From positions 310,001 to 374,000 of the forward strand of contig JAIYCV010000042.1 of the NCBI GenBank assembly GCA_027487845.1: 64,000 nt of DNA, given 5' to 3'. Positions 38,245-47,098 of the stretch are shown here, in pieces. Under the pieces are notes generated by a model, which did no database searches, was not told the DNA's origin, and saw only the letters and a list, made by a program, of their open reading frames with translations. This stretch comes from Flammeovirgaceae bacterium. GTDB taxonomy: Bacteria > Bacteroidota > Bacteroidia > Cytophagales > Cyclobacteriaceae. How positions within the stretch are numbered: the first letter of the stretch is position 1; every line of letters begins with the position of its first letter. A program made the position numbers and the translations under genes.

Positions 38245-38296
38245 AATGAACTAATTTAATCTTAATGAGGCAGCAATTTTGAATAGAACCCATCGC

Positions 38297-39763
38297 ATGA
38301 AAATTTCCTTTGCCACCCTTTTGCTAACGCTTACATGTTCGCTCTTTTCGCTCGCTGAACCCACAAAGACCCAACGTGAAATTGATAGCATTTTGATACT
38401 CGCTCAACGTGAAACGGATCCAAATAAGTTATCTTACTATTATTATACAATCTGTGAAGACTACAGGTTGTCATACAAAAACCTCGAATCATTACGTTAT
38501 GCCAAGAAAGCCTACGCCCTTGTTATTGATTTGAAGAACGATACATTAGAACATAAAATAGCCACTCGTTTAGCAATGGTCTATTTTGCATCAGAAGACT
38601 ATGCCAATTCATTCAAATTTTTTAAAAAAGCACTGGCTTTGGCAGAAAAATTAAATGATGTAAAAGCCCAGGCAATCTCCATTTTTAATATTGCAAATCT
38701 CTACGGAGAAATTGATGATCCGATAAATTCTCAAAAATATTTGGTAAGTGCTCTCGGCTTAATGAAAGAAAAAAACATCATCCACAACGTACTGACCATG
38801 GCAATTAACCAAGCTATGGGCAATAGTTGGGTAAAAATGAATGAATTTGATTCTGCCAAAAAATACCATCAAATTTCGCTAAGCATTATATTAAAGAACA
38901 AACTAACCAATCAACTCCCAACTCAGTATCTTAATTTAGCCACACTGCATTTAAAAATGGGGGATTATAAAAACTGCGCAAAGTACTTGGAGTTAATGCA
39001 TGAAGAAGAAGTAAAAGATAATGACTTCAGCAAAGAGGCGCTACATCTGGTGTATAGTGCCAATTTAAGTCATATTTCAGGCGACTATAAATTAGCAGAA
39101 AAAAAAGCACGATTTGCCATTCAGTTAGCAACTAAGAATGGTAATAGGGGGGCAATAGAACTGGCTTCTGAGTTGTTGAGTAAAATTAAAGAAAAATCAA
39201 ACCAAACTGATTCAGCACTTTATTACTTAAAATTAAGCCAATTATACCGCGACAGCTTAAAAGGCAGCACAATAAAAAACCTGCTCCAGTTTTCGGATAC
39301 AGAAATGGAAGAACATGAATCCACTGTGTTAGACTTAAAGTTAAAAGATCAACGAAAAACGATGGCTCTACTAACGGGAGGTGTGGTCATGCTGGCGATA
39401 CTCTTGGGGGTTACGTATAATTTTTTAAGAAGGGAAAAAATACTTAAGAGCAGCATTGAAAGTAAGAATAAGGAAATAAACGAGCAGAATTTAAAGTTAC
39501 TAACCCAAACAAACGAAATGAGCTCGTTAATGAGTGAGATGGAAAAGATACTAAAGGAAAAAAGCTCGCAACTCAACAACTATGCGTTTTATAACTCCCA
39601 CAGGCTGCGAGCACCTATAGCCCGAATTGTGGGGCTGGGCAAACTAGGAAAAATGACCCCCACACCCGAAGAAAAGCTTTTTATTTCTAGTAAAATATGT
39701 GAGGTAACCGAGGAACTGGATGCCATGTCGAAAGAAGGGCAAAGGCTTTTGGATGAAAGTTAA
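38297..39763 (+). CDS. TPR-TM-DHp protein without ATPase domain (copy B)
   Basis: A 488-residue paralogue of the protein at 33697. The ATG at 38297 lies in the same context, with CCATCGCATG just before and across the start in both genes. The order is identical: signal peptide, TPR region, membrane helix (VVMLAILLGVTYNFLRR), coiled coil, and YNSHRLRAPIARIVGL with His435, the same residue number as copy A. The last 270 nt of the two genes are nearly identical while the TPR parts differ more, which suggests recent gene conversion at the 3' end or strong selection there. It likewise ends before any HATPase domain. Confidence 0.82.
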   Translation: MKISFATLLLTLTCSLFSLAEPTKTQREIDSILILAQRETDPNKLSYYYYTICEDYRLSYKNLESLRYAKKAYALVIDLKNDTLEHKIATRLAMVYFASEDYANSFKFFKKALALAEKLNDVKAQAISIFNIANLYGEIDDPINSQKYLVSALGLMKEKNIIHNVLTMAINQAMGNSWVKMNEFDSAKKYHQISLSIILKNKLTNQLPTQYLNLATLHLKMGDYKNCAKYLELMHEEEVKDNDFSKEALHLVYSANLSHISGDYKLAEKKARFAIQLATKNGNRGAIELASELLSKIKEKSNQTDSALYYLKLSQLYRDSLKGSTIKNLLQFSDTEMEEHESTVLDLKLKDQRKTMALLTGGVVMLAILLGVTYNFLRREKILKSSIESKNKEINEQNLKLLTQTNEMSSLMSEMEKILKEKSSQLNNYAFYNSHRLRAPIARIVGLGKLGKMTPTPEEKLFISSKICEVTEELDAMSKEGQRLLDES

Positions 39764-39938
39764 AATACGTTTTGATAAACTCTTTTTTGCTTTTGGTCAA
39801 CTCCCACAAGGCCTAAATACAAATCACAATAAAGTGCTTACCTACAATTATGGAATGACCGCTTCAGGTGAGGTAGTTACCGAAGATCCACTATTAATTG
39901 AAAGGTTTTTTTACTCGATAAGGAAGATATTCAACTAA
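39753..39938 (+). CDS. Possible small protein overlapping the end of copy B
   Basis: A 61-codon frame starting with ATG 11 nt before the copy B stop codon, ending just before the rho terminator. The sequence (KVLTYNYGMTASGEVVTEDP and a basic start) is compositionally protein-like but matches nothing known. Copy A has no counterpart after its stop codon. It could be a translationally coupled small gene or chance. Confidence 0.3.
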   Translation: MKVKIRFDKLFFAFGQLPQGLNTNHNKVLTYNYGMTASGEVVTEDPLLIERFFYSIRKIFN

Positions 39939-39966
39939 TAAAAAAGCCAACACTTTCGCATTGGCT
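39939..39966 (-). terminator. Terminator of rho
   Basis: On the minus strand AGCCAA and TTGGCT arms with a 10-nt loop are followed by TTTTTTA. It lies about 30 bp after the rho stop codon. Confidence 0.7.
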
Positions 39967-39996
39967 CATCTTCAAATCAACCTATTTTCAAGTTAA

Positions 39997-41634
39997 CTAC
40001 CCATTCATCGAGATCAAAAACTCCTGGTTATTGCGGGTTCCTTTCATTTTGCTTTGCAGGAATTCCATTGCTTCTACCGAATTCATGTCACTCATATATT
40101 TTCTCAAAATCCAAACGCGGGCAAGTTCTTCTTCTTTCATCAATAAGTCTTCTCTGCGCGTACCAGAAGCTGGCACATCGATAGCAGGATAAACACGTTT
40201 GTTTGAAAGCTTGCGGTCCAACTGCAACTCCATGTTACCCGTGCCTTTAAATTCTTCAAAGATAACTTCATCCATTTTAGAACCCGTGTCAATCAACGCA
40301 GTGGCAATAATGGTAAGCGATCCGCCATTTTCAACATTTCGAGCCGCCCCAAAAAAACGTTTTGGCTTATGCAGCGCGTTGGCATCTACACCACCTGAAA
40401 GAATTTTTCCAGACGAAGGAACAACCGTATTGTAAGCCCTTGCTAAGCGAGTAATGGAATCCAATAGAATTACCACATCGTGGCCACACTCCACCAAGCG
40501 CTTCGCTTTTTCTAATACAATGGACGCCACCTTCACGTGCCTGTCGGCTTGCTCATCGAAGGTGGAGGCAATTACTTCACCGCGAACGCTTCTGGCCATG
40601 TCGGTAACTTCTTCAGGCCGTTCGTCAATCAGCAATACAATCAGATAAACTTCGGGATGGTTCTCTGCAATAGCGTTAGCTATTTGCTTCAATAAAACTG
40701 TTTTACCTGTTTTGGGTTGTGCCACAATCATTCCACGTTGACCTTTTCCGATAGGCGCAAATAAATCGAGAATACGGGTTGACATATTATCGGGTGTGGT
40801 GCTGAGTCTCAATTTTTCTTCAGGAAATAGCGGAGTTAAATATTCAAACGCCACGCGGTCGCGTATTTCTTCCGTAGTTTTTCCGTTTACACTTTCCACT
40901 TTGATCAGCGCAAAATATTTTTCGCCTTCCTTTGGCGGACGGATTTGTCCGCGCACAGTATCGCCCGTTCTTAAGCCAAATAATTTGATTTGTGAAGGCG
41001 ACACATAAATATCATCCGGACTAGCTAAATAGTTATAATCGGAAGAGCGCAAGAATCCATAACCGTCCTGCATAATTTCAAGAACACCCTCGTTGGTGAT
41101 TGCACCATCAAATTCTTTAATATTACTCTCCTTTTTTGGGTGGTGCTGTTGTGGTGCCCTAGGTTCAAACTCCTTATTGTCAGGAAGACCATCGTTCGAC
41201 TCCTGTTGGTCATCTTCTCTTGCAATGGTTGTTTCCACCATGGGTTCTATTGGTAAAGACGATGCCTCCGTTTCCGAAGGCTGAGCAAACGAGGTTACGC
41301 TTGGGTCAATATCTAAATCTACCGTCTTTAAAAGTTCCTCGCTTGAGAGCTCCTTTTCATTTGCTGGTTCTGGCGTTGGTGCAACGTTCTCCCTCCTACG
41401 CGGGCGCATTTTTCTCTCCATTTCTACATTAGTAACTATTGTTCTCTTTGATTGCGGCTCTGTTCTTTTTTCTTCCGGCTCGGGTGCAATTGAAGCTCCA
41501 CTCACCTGTATCTCTAAAATTTTAGTGATGAGATCCTGTTTAGTAAGCCTCTTGGCGTTTTTTACACCCATTTGTTCGGCAATTTCTTTTAACTCAGAAA
41601 GAAGTCTGAGGTTCAGGTCGTCAATTGTGTGCAT
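39997..41634 (-). CDS. rho: Transcription termination factor Rho
   Basis: A 545-residue hexameric RNA helicase that ends transcription of untranslated RNA. The N-terminal Rho_N helices ([20 protein letters not shown]) are followed by an extra acidic and Pro-rich linker of about 120 residues that E. coli Rho lacks. Then come the cold-shock RNA-binding domain ([20 protein letters not shown]) and ATPase motifs [15 protein letters not shown] and [16 protein letters not shown]. The linker, typical for Bacteroidota Rho, looks disordered. It is divergent from serS with 262 bp between start codons. Confidence 0.97.
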   Translation of the reverse strand: MHTIDDLNLRLLSELKEIAEQMGVKNAKRLTKQDLITKILEIQVSGASIAPEPEEKRTEPQSKRTIVTNVEMERKMRPRRRENVAPTPEPANEKELSSEELLKTVDLDIDPSVTSFAQPSETEASSLPIEPMVETTIAREDDQQESNDGLPDNKEFEPRAPQQHHPKKESNIKEFDGAITNEGVLEIMQDGYGFLRSSDYNYLASPDDIYVSPSQIKLFGLRTGDTVRGQIRPPKEGEKYFALIKVESVNGKTTEEIRDRVAFEYLTPLFPEEKLRLSTTPDNMSTRILDLFAPIGKGQRGMIVAQPKTGKTVLLKQIANAIAENHPEVYLIVLLIDERPEEVTDMARSVRGEVIASTFDEQADRHVKVASIVLEKAKRLVECGHDVVILLDSITRLARAYNTVVPSSGKILSGGVDANALHKPKRFFGAARNVENGGSLTIIATALIDTGSKMDEVIFEEFKGTGNMELQLDRKLSNKRVYPAIDVPASGTRREDLLMKEEELARVWILRKYMSDMNSVEAMEFLQSKMKGTRNNQEFLISMNG

Positions 41635-41869
41635 TAAGATAGTAAGCTAGGTTGGTTGGTTGAAAAAGTTGATGTTCAAAATAATTCGTTTAGTTAACGA
41701 GGCTTTTGTTCAAAGCGTAAAGGTCATTGGTGATTTCTAAAATAATTGAGATCGTAAATTCTGGGTTTATCTATTCTAAGGGCTTGGGAAAGCCGAATTG
41801 ACAGTGCAAGTATAGGGCAAATTTACCGATTATCAAATTTGGGGTAAAAAAAATGTCAATTTGGTTGAG

Positions 41870-41877
41870 TAATTTTG
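41870..41877 (+). promoter_or_regulatory. Candidate -7 element TAATTTTG of serS
   Basis: An exact TAnnTTTG match 19 bp before the serS ATG. It implies a very short leader. No good TTG at the right upstream distance was seen. Confidence 0.4.
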
Positions 41878-41896
41878 ACGACTTAAAAAATCAACC

Positions 41897-43171
41897 ATGT
41901 TACAAGTTTCTGCTATTAGAGAAGATGTTGAAAAAGTTATACAAGGACTAAAGAAAAGAAATATCAAAGATGTAGAATCACTCATTACTTCGGTTCTATC
42001 GATTGACGACCAGCGAAAGCTAACACAAAAAAATTTAGATGATGACAAGGCAAAAGTAAATGCAAACTCGAAATTGATTGGGGAGTCTTTAAAGAAAGGT
42101 GATGTGCAGGGGGCTGACAAATTAAAAGACAGCATAGGAACCCTGAAGACTTTGATTAGCAGTGCTGAATCAAATTTATTGCGATTTGAAACCGAGCTAA
42201 AAGAACTTCTTTATAAAATCCCAAATGTGCCGGACGAAAAGGTTCCATCAGGTTTTGGTGCTGATGATAATCAAGTAGTATTCACAACAGATTTATTACC
42301 AACGCTTCCTGAAGGAGCATTACCCCATTGGGATCTCATAAAAAAATATGACATCATTGATTTTGACTTAGGGACCAAGATAGCTGGCGCGGGCTTCCCT
42401 GTTTACAAAGGCAAAGGAGCTAAACTTCAGCGAGCGATGATCAATTTCTTTTTACAAGAAGCTGAAAATGCCGGCTATAGAGAAATTCAACCTCCGATTG
42501 TAGTAAACGAAGCTTCGGGTTATGGCACGGGTCAACTGCCAGATAAAGAAGGTCAGATGTATCATGCGACTGCCGATAATCTATATCTGATACCCACTGC
42601 CGAAGTACCGATAACTAATTTATATCGGGATGTAATTTTAACGGATGAAGATCTCCCAGTAAAAAACGCTGGTTACACGCCTTGTTTCAGGCGTGAAGCG
42701 GGCAGCTGGGGTGCTCATGTCAGAGGCCTTAACAGACTTCACCAATTTGATAAGGTTGAAGTGGTACAAATCCATAAACCAGAAAATTCATATGCTGCGC
42801 TGGAAGAAATGTGTAATCATGTAGAAAGCCTTCTTAGAAAACTTGAACTGCCGTATCGTAAGCTCTTGCTATGTAGTGGCGATATGGGTTTTACTTCGGC
42901 CATGACCTATGATTTTGAAGTCTACTCAGCGGCTCAGCAGCGATGGTTGGAAGTTAGCTCTGTTAGTAACTTTGAGACTTTCCAAGCAAATCGGTTGAAG
43001 CTACGGCATAAAAGCAAGGAAGGTAAAATGCAATTGCTTCACACATTAAATGGAAGTGCGTTGGCGCTTCCGCGGATAGTAGCGGCCATTTTAGAAAATA
43101 ACCAAACTGCGGAAGGCATTGTTATTCCAAAAGCATTGCTACCTTATTTGAACTTCGAAATGATAAACTAG
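41897..43171 (+). CDS. serS: Seryl-tRNA synthetase
   Basis: A 424-residue class II synthetase that charges tRNA-Ser. The N-terminal 110 residues form the tRNA-binding coiled-coil arm. Motif 2 is CFRREAGSWGAHVRGLNRLH and motif 3 LHTLNGSALALPRIVAAILE. The serine-binding TAEVPITNLYRD and the motif 1 region are intact. The length is normal. It is followed by a DUF4293 gene after about 95 bp. Confidence 0.97.
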   Translation: MLQVSAIREDVEKVIQGLKKRNIKDVESLITSVLSIDDQRKLTQKNLDDDKAKVNANSKLIGESLKKGDVQGADKLKDSIGTLKTLISSAESNLLRFETELKELLYKIPNVPDEKVPSGFGADDNQVVFTTDLLPTLPEGALPHWDLIKKYDIIDFDLGTKIAGAGFPVYKGKGAKLQRAMINFFLQEAENAGYREIQPPIVVNEASGYGTGQLPDKEGQMYHATADNLYLIPTAEVPITNLYRDVILTDEDLPVKNAGYTPCFRREAGSWGAHVRGLNRLHQFDKVEVVQIHKPENSYAALEEMCNHVESLLRKLELPYRKLLLCSGDMGFTSAMTYDFEVYSAAQQRWLEVSSVSNFETFQANRLKLRHKSKEGKMQLLHTLNGSALALPRIVAAILENNQTAEGIVIPKALLPYLNFEMIN

Positions 43172-43266
43172 TGAGGGTCTCCGTGCGGCTTTTGAAATTT
43201 TAGATAACGCTAACAAAATGTGAGAATTAAATATTAAATTTTGAATCTTAACTATTGAATTAACTT

Positions 43267-43740
43267 ATGTGGCAACGTGTTCAAACCATTTTCTTGGCAA
43301 TTACTTTTGGAAGTTTAGTGTTGGCCATTTTCTTCCCCATCTGGAGCACCACGGATTTAGCAACTGGTAGTAGCTATCGGCTTTACCCGATTTACTTTAT
43401 GATCAAACAAAACAATGTAATTACCTCAAGTGTATATATTCCATATTGCATAGTAGCATCCCTTATGGTGGCTGCGGCTACTATCTCCTTTATGGAGTTA
43501 AGACGATTTGACAACCGAATGCTGCAAGTAAAACTTGGTGTTCTTAATTCATTGATCTTAATGATCATTATGATTCTTTGCGTGGTGTTCTCCAATCAAA
43601 TGGCAAAGGCGTATCATTTTCCATGGAAGTACGATTACAGTCTATATTTAACGTTTGTGGCCGTGGCTTGCAATTGGCTGGCGATTCGTTTTATCAAACG
43701 TGATGAGAAGCTCGTAAAAGATTCCGATCGAATACGATAA
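43267..43740 (+). CDS. DUF4293 family membrane protein
   Basis: A 157-residue protein with four predicted membrane helices. It opens MWQRVQTIFL and ends FIKRDEKLVKDSDRIR, both typical of the DUF4293 family, which is confined to Bacteroidota. Function unknown. The 90 bp after it contains short AT-rich repeats (TTAAATCT) before tpx. Confidence 0.88.
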   Translation: MWQRVQTIFLAITFGSLVLAIFFPIWSTTDLATGSSYRLYPIYFMIKQNNVITSSVYIPYCIVASLMVAAATISFMELRRFDNRMLQVKLGVLNSLILMIIMILCVVFSNQMAKAYHFPWKYDYSLYLTFVAVACNWLAIRFIKRDEKLVKDSDRIR

Positions 43741-43830
43741 AATAAGTTATGAGTTATAAGTTAATCATTCTTGATAGAATACACCAAATCTTAAATCTAA
43801 ATTCTTAAATCTTAAATCTTCAATAAAATT

Positions 43831-44328
43831 ATGGCACACACACTTCTAGGACCCAATGCAGTAAATACGAACAGCGATCTTCCAGCAGTTGGCAGCGCAG
43901 CCCCATATTTTACGTTAGTTACAGCCGACCTACAAAACGTTGCACTTGCCGATTACGCAGGTAAAAATGTAATCTTAAATATTTTTCCGAGCATTGACAC
44001 CAACGTGTGTGCAACCTCTGTTCGCGAATTCAACAAGCGCGCTGCTTCATTGAACGATACTGTTGTTCTTTGCGTATCAAAAGATCTTCCTTTTGCTATG
44101 AAGCGTTTCTGTGGAGCTGAAGGTATTGATAAAGTAGTTACCGTTTCCGATTTTAGAAATAAAGGCTTCTCAAAAAATTATGGTGTTGAATTAGTTGATG
44201 GCGCATTTGAAGGTTTGGATGCACGCGCAATAGTTGTTATTGATAAGGTTGGCAAAATAAAATACACTGAGCTTGTTCCTCAAATCGGGCAAGAGCCCAA
44301 TTATGAGGCGGCTATCCAAGCGATTTAA
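43831..44328 (+). CDS. tpx: Thiol peroxidase (Tpx)
   Basis: A 165-residue atypical 2-Cys peroxiredoxin that reduces hydroperoxides with thioredoxin. The peroxidatic Cys lies in SIDTNVCATSVREF and the resolving Cys in DLPFAMKRFCGAEG. The conserved C-terminal Gln-Glu-Pro-Asn segment (IGQEPNYEAA) is present. It is followed 12 nt later by an exported amidohydrolase, so the two may share a transcript. Confidence 0.96.
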   Translation: MAHTLLGPNAVNTNSDLPAVGSAAPYFTLVTADLQNVALADYAGKNVILNIFPSIDTNVCATSVREFNKRAASLNDTVVLCVSKDLPFAMKRFCGAEGIDKVVTVSDFRNKGFSKNYGVELVDGAFEGLDARAIVVIDKVGKIKYTELVPQIGQEPNYEAAIQAI

Positions 44329-44340
44329 AAGGGTTGAACT

Positions 44341-45600
44341 ATGAAAAATTTTATCACCGCGGCATTGGTATTTGTTTCCCTCGTAGCATTTGCACAACAG
44401 CAATACTACCTTACGGCAGATCGCGTGTTTGATGGTGAAGTCATGCACGAAGGTTGGGCTGTGCTGGTTCAAGGTGATAAAATTATTTCCACTGGCGCAA
44501 AAGACAAAGTTGTTGCACCTGCAAATGCCATTAAAATTAATTACCCAAATTCAACGCTTACGCCAGGGTTAATTGAAGGGCATTCACATCTGTTACTTTA
44601 TCCGTACAACGTGACTGATTGGGATACGCAAGTTTTAAAAGAGTCGGATAGCTATCGGACTGCCAGAGCAACGGTACACGCGAAAAATACGTTGATGGCT
44701 GGCTTTACTACCGCTCGCGATTTAGGAACCGAAGGTGCGGGTTATTCTGATGTTGCGTTAAAAAGGGCAATCAATGAAGGTGTTATCCTAGGACCCCGAT
44801 TGATGGTAGCCGGCAGAGCCATTGTATCTACTGGCTCTTACGGACCAAAAGGGTACGATAGCGACCAGCAAATTATGCTTGGCGCGGAAGCTGCCGATGG
44901 TAATGACTTGATTAGAGTGGTGCGCGATCAAATCGGCAAAGGGGCTGACTTCATAAAAATTTATGCTGACTACCGATGGGGAATAAACGGTGAAGATCAA
45001 CCTTCTTTTACACTAGAAGAATTGAAATTGATTAATGAGGTTACCAGAAGCAGCGGCAGAGTTATTGTTTGTCATGCTAAAAGCAAAGAAGCAATTAAAC
45101 GTGCTGTATTAGCTGGGGCTGAAACCATAGAGCATGGCGATTTTATTGATGTAGAAATTGGCAAACTGATGAAAGAACACAATGTTACTTACATACCAAC
45201 GATAGCCGCGGTAGATATGATTAATCAATACCGAGGTTGGAAGAAAGGAACATTGCCTGAGCCTGCTGCTGTTACCAACAAAAAGAAAAGTTTTAAAGAG
45301 GCCATTGCGTCTGGCGTAACAATCGGAATGGGTGGCGATGTGGGTGTTTTTCCTCACGGGGAAAATGTGCTTGAGCTAGAGCTAATGGTAGAATACGGTT
45401 TACCCGTAATGGACGCACTAAAAGCGTGCACAAGCATAAATGCCAAAGCCTTTCATCTAGAAAAACAAGTAGGATCCATCAAAGAAGGTTTAAAAGCGGA
45501 TATTCTGGTCGTAACTGGTGATCCTTCCAAAAATATTTCCGATCTTCGAAAAGTGAAGTTGGTTATAAAGGATGGTATCATCTACCGACAGGAAAAATAA
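44341..45600 (+). CDS. Exported metal-dependent amidohydrolase
   Basis: A 419-residue protein with a signal peptide (after VAFAQ) and an amidohydrolase TIM barrel. Metal ligands: HxH in EGHSHLLLYP, the bridging Lys in FIKIYADY, His in VIVCHAKS and ETIEHGDF, and Asp in IGMGGDVG. It belongs to the imidazolonepropionase/Xaa-Pro dipeptidase-like branch, many of which act on peptides or N-acyl compounds in the periplasm. The precise substrate is unknown. An isomerase-like gene follows after 17 nt. Confidence 0.88.
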   Translation: MKNFITAALVFVSLVAFAQQQYYLTADRVFDGEVMHEGWAVLVQGDKIISTGAKDKVVAPANAIKINYPNSTLTPGLIEGHSHLLLYPYNVTDWDTQVLKESDSYRTARATVHAKNTLMAGFTTARDLGTEGAGYSDVALKRAINEGVILGPRLMVAGRAIVSTGSYGPKGYDSDQQIMLGAEAADGNDLIRVVRDQIGKGADFIKIYADYRWGINGEDQPSFTLEELKLINEVTRSSGRVIVCHAKSKEAIKRAVLAGAETIEHGDFIDVEIGKLMKEHNVTYIPTIAAVDMINQYRGWKKGTLPEPAAVTNKKKSFKEAIASGVTIGMGGDVGVFPHGENVLELELMVEYGLPVMDALKACTSINAKAFHLEKQVGSIKEGLKADILVVTGDPSKNISDLRKVKLVIKDGIIYRQEK

Positions 45601-45617
45601 TCTTTAGCAAACTAGTT

Positions 45618-46481
45618 ATGAATCGTAAGCAAGCAATCAAAACCATGGCCGCTTCTGCATTAGGTAGCATGGCTCTCCCACAAATTGCCAAGTCGATGGA
45701 TGCGCTGGCACCAGAAACAAAAGGCAATATCAATCACAGCGTTTGTCAATGGTGCTATGGTGATATCCCACTGGAAAAACTATGCGAGGAGTCGAAGGCA
45801 ATAGGGATTAAGTCAATTGATTTATTGAATTCAACACAATGGCCAGTTGCCTTGAAATACGGGTTGACGTGTGCTATGGCTTACGGAAGCGACCTTGGAT
45901 TGAACAAAGGTTTTAACGACCCGACACTGCACGAGAAATTTTTGAAAGATTATTCCACCAGCATTCCAAAAGCTGTAGATGCTGGTTTAAAAAACCTTAT
46001 TTGCTTCAGTGGAAATGCCAACGGCTTATCGTCTGAAAAAGGACTGGAAAATTGCGCGAAAGGGCTTGAACCTATCTTAAAGATTGCGGCCAAATACAAT
46101 ATAACGTTAACCATGGAACTTCTCAACAGCAAAGTTGATCACAAAGACTATCAATGTGACCATACAGATTGGGGAGTAAAATTGTGTGAAAAGCTTGGAG
46201 TCGACAATTTCAAGTTGCTATACGACATTTATCATATGCAAATTATGGATGGGGATGTTATTGCAACGATCAACAAAAACATAAAATACATTTCTCACTT
46301 TCATACAGGCGGTGTGCCGGGCCGGCACGAAATTGATGAAACTCAGGAGTTATACTATCCAGCCATAATGCAAGCAATTGTCAAAACTGGCTTTAAGGGG
46401 TACGTGGCTCAAGAATTTATACCTGCTAAAAAGGATAAGATTGCTTCCTTAAATGCAGCTATAAAAATTTGTGATGTTTAG
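45618..46481 (+). CDS. Hydroxypyruvate isomerase-like TIM-barrel protein
   Basis: A 287-residue AP-endonuclease-2/xylose isomerase-like barrel. It starts with a Tat-like leader (NRKQAIKTMAASALGSMALP), although only one Arg of the twin pair is kept, so export is likely but the route is unsure. LTMELLNSK, DIYHMQIMDGD and HFHTGGVPGRHEIDE carry the metal and substrate residues typical of hydroxypyruvate isomerase. Its stop codon abuts the stop codon of the converging Uma2 gene without any gap. Confidence 0.85.
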   Translation: MNRKQAIKTMAASALGSMALPQIAKSMDALAPETKGNINHSVCQWCYGDIPLEKLCEESKAIGIKSIDLLNSTQWPVALKYGLTCAMAYGSDLGLNKGFNDPTLHEKFLKDYSTSIPKAVDAGLKNLICFSGNANGLSSEKGLENCAKGLEPILKIAAKYNITLTMELLNSKVDHKDYQCDHTDWGVKLCEKLGVDNFKLLYDIYHMQIMDGDVIATINKNIKYISHFHTGGVPGRHEIDETQELYYPAIMQAIVKTGFKGYVAQEFIPAKKDKIASLNAAIKICDV

Positions 46482-47063
46482 TTACCGAAGTTTACAAAGA
46501 AAGAGTTGAAAACCTGAAAGAAGTTCACCTCCATCCAACGTGTTGTCAAAACCCGTAACCTCGAATTCAAAGCCATTCATTGTATAGACATAAGCCATCT
46601 CATCAATTGGATCGATCAACCATGCCAATTGACATCCATTTTTTATCCAATGCTTCATTTTCGATTTTAATTGCGCGAGCGAATCTGATTCAGAACGCAA
46701 TTCGATTACAAAATCAGGACAAATTGGAGCAAACTTCTTTTGCTGTTCAATTGTCAAACTTTCCCATCTTTCTTTTTTTATCCACGACACGTCCGGAGAG
46801 CGCATCGAATTGTCGGGTAAAGTGAAGCCCGCGGTAGAATCAAATCCGTATCCTAAATCAGGATTTCTTTCCACCCATTGCCAAAACATTCCTGCAAGGC
46901 GAAAATTTTTGTTGCCAGTAAAACTTCCTGTTGGTGACATAATGATCAATTGTCCGTATTCATCTCGCTCAATGCGTAATTCCTTATTGGCTGCACAAAA
47001 AGCGAACAATTCATCATCAGTCATGGGGTACTGATCTGGTATTTGTATTGTTAATGCATCCAT
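46482..47063 (-). CDS. Uma2 family (DUF820) putative nuclease
   Basis: A 193-residue PD-(D/E)xK-fold protein. The D in MRSPDVSWIKKERW and the E-x-R in DFVIELRSESDSLAQLKSKM are the usual catalytic line-up. LIDPIDEMAYVYTMNG is the following strand pair. Uma2 proteins are abundant in cyanobacteria and some Bacteroidota and have no proven function; DNase activity is assumed from the fold. It is transcribed towards the isomerase gene. Confidence 0.88.
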   Translation of the reverse strand: MDALTIQIPDQYPMTDDELFAFCAANKELRIERDEYGQLIIMSPTGSFTGNKNFRLAGMFWQWVERNPDLGYGFDSTAGFTLPDNSMRSPDVSWIKKERWESLTIEQQKKFAPICPDFVIELRSESDSLAQLKSKMKHWIKNGCQLAWLIDPIDEMAYVYTMNGFEFEVTGFDNTLDGGELLSGFQLFLCKLR

Positions 47064-47098
47064 GGTTCAAAAATAAACAAAAGAAGATAACCTATACA

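Noticed and set aside
39763-39996. Frameshifted ATPase domain of a histidine kinase after copy B (and after copy A at 35161-35335)
   Set aside because: None of the frames shows N-box, G1 or G2 motifs, so the kinase-like proteins really end without the domain.
43741-43830. Short AT-rich repeats (TTAAATCT) before tpx, considered as a repeat array
   Set aside because: Units are irregular and few; this looks like low-complexity spacer.
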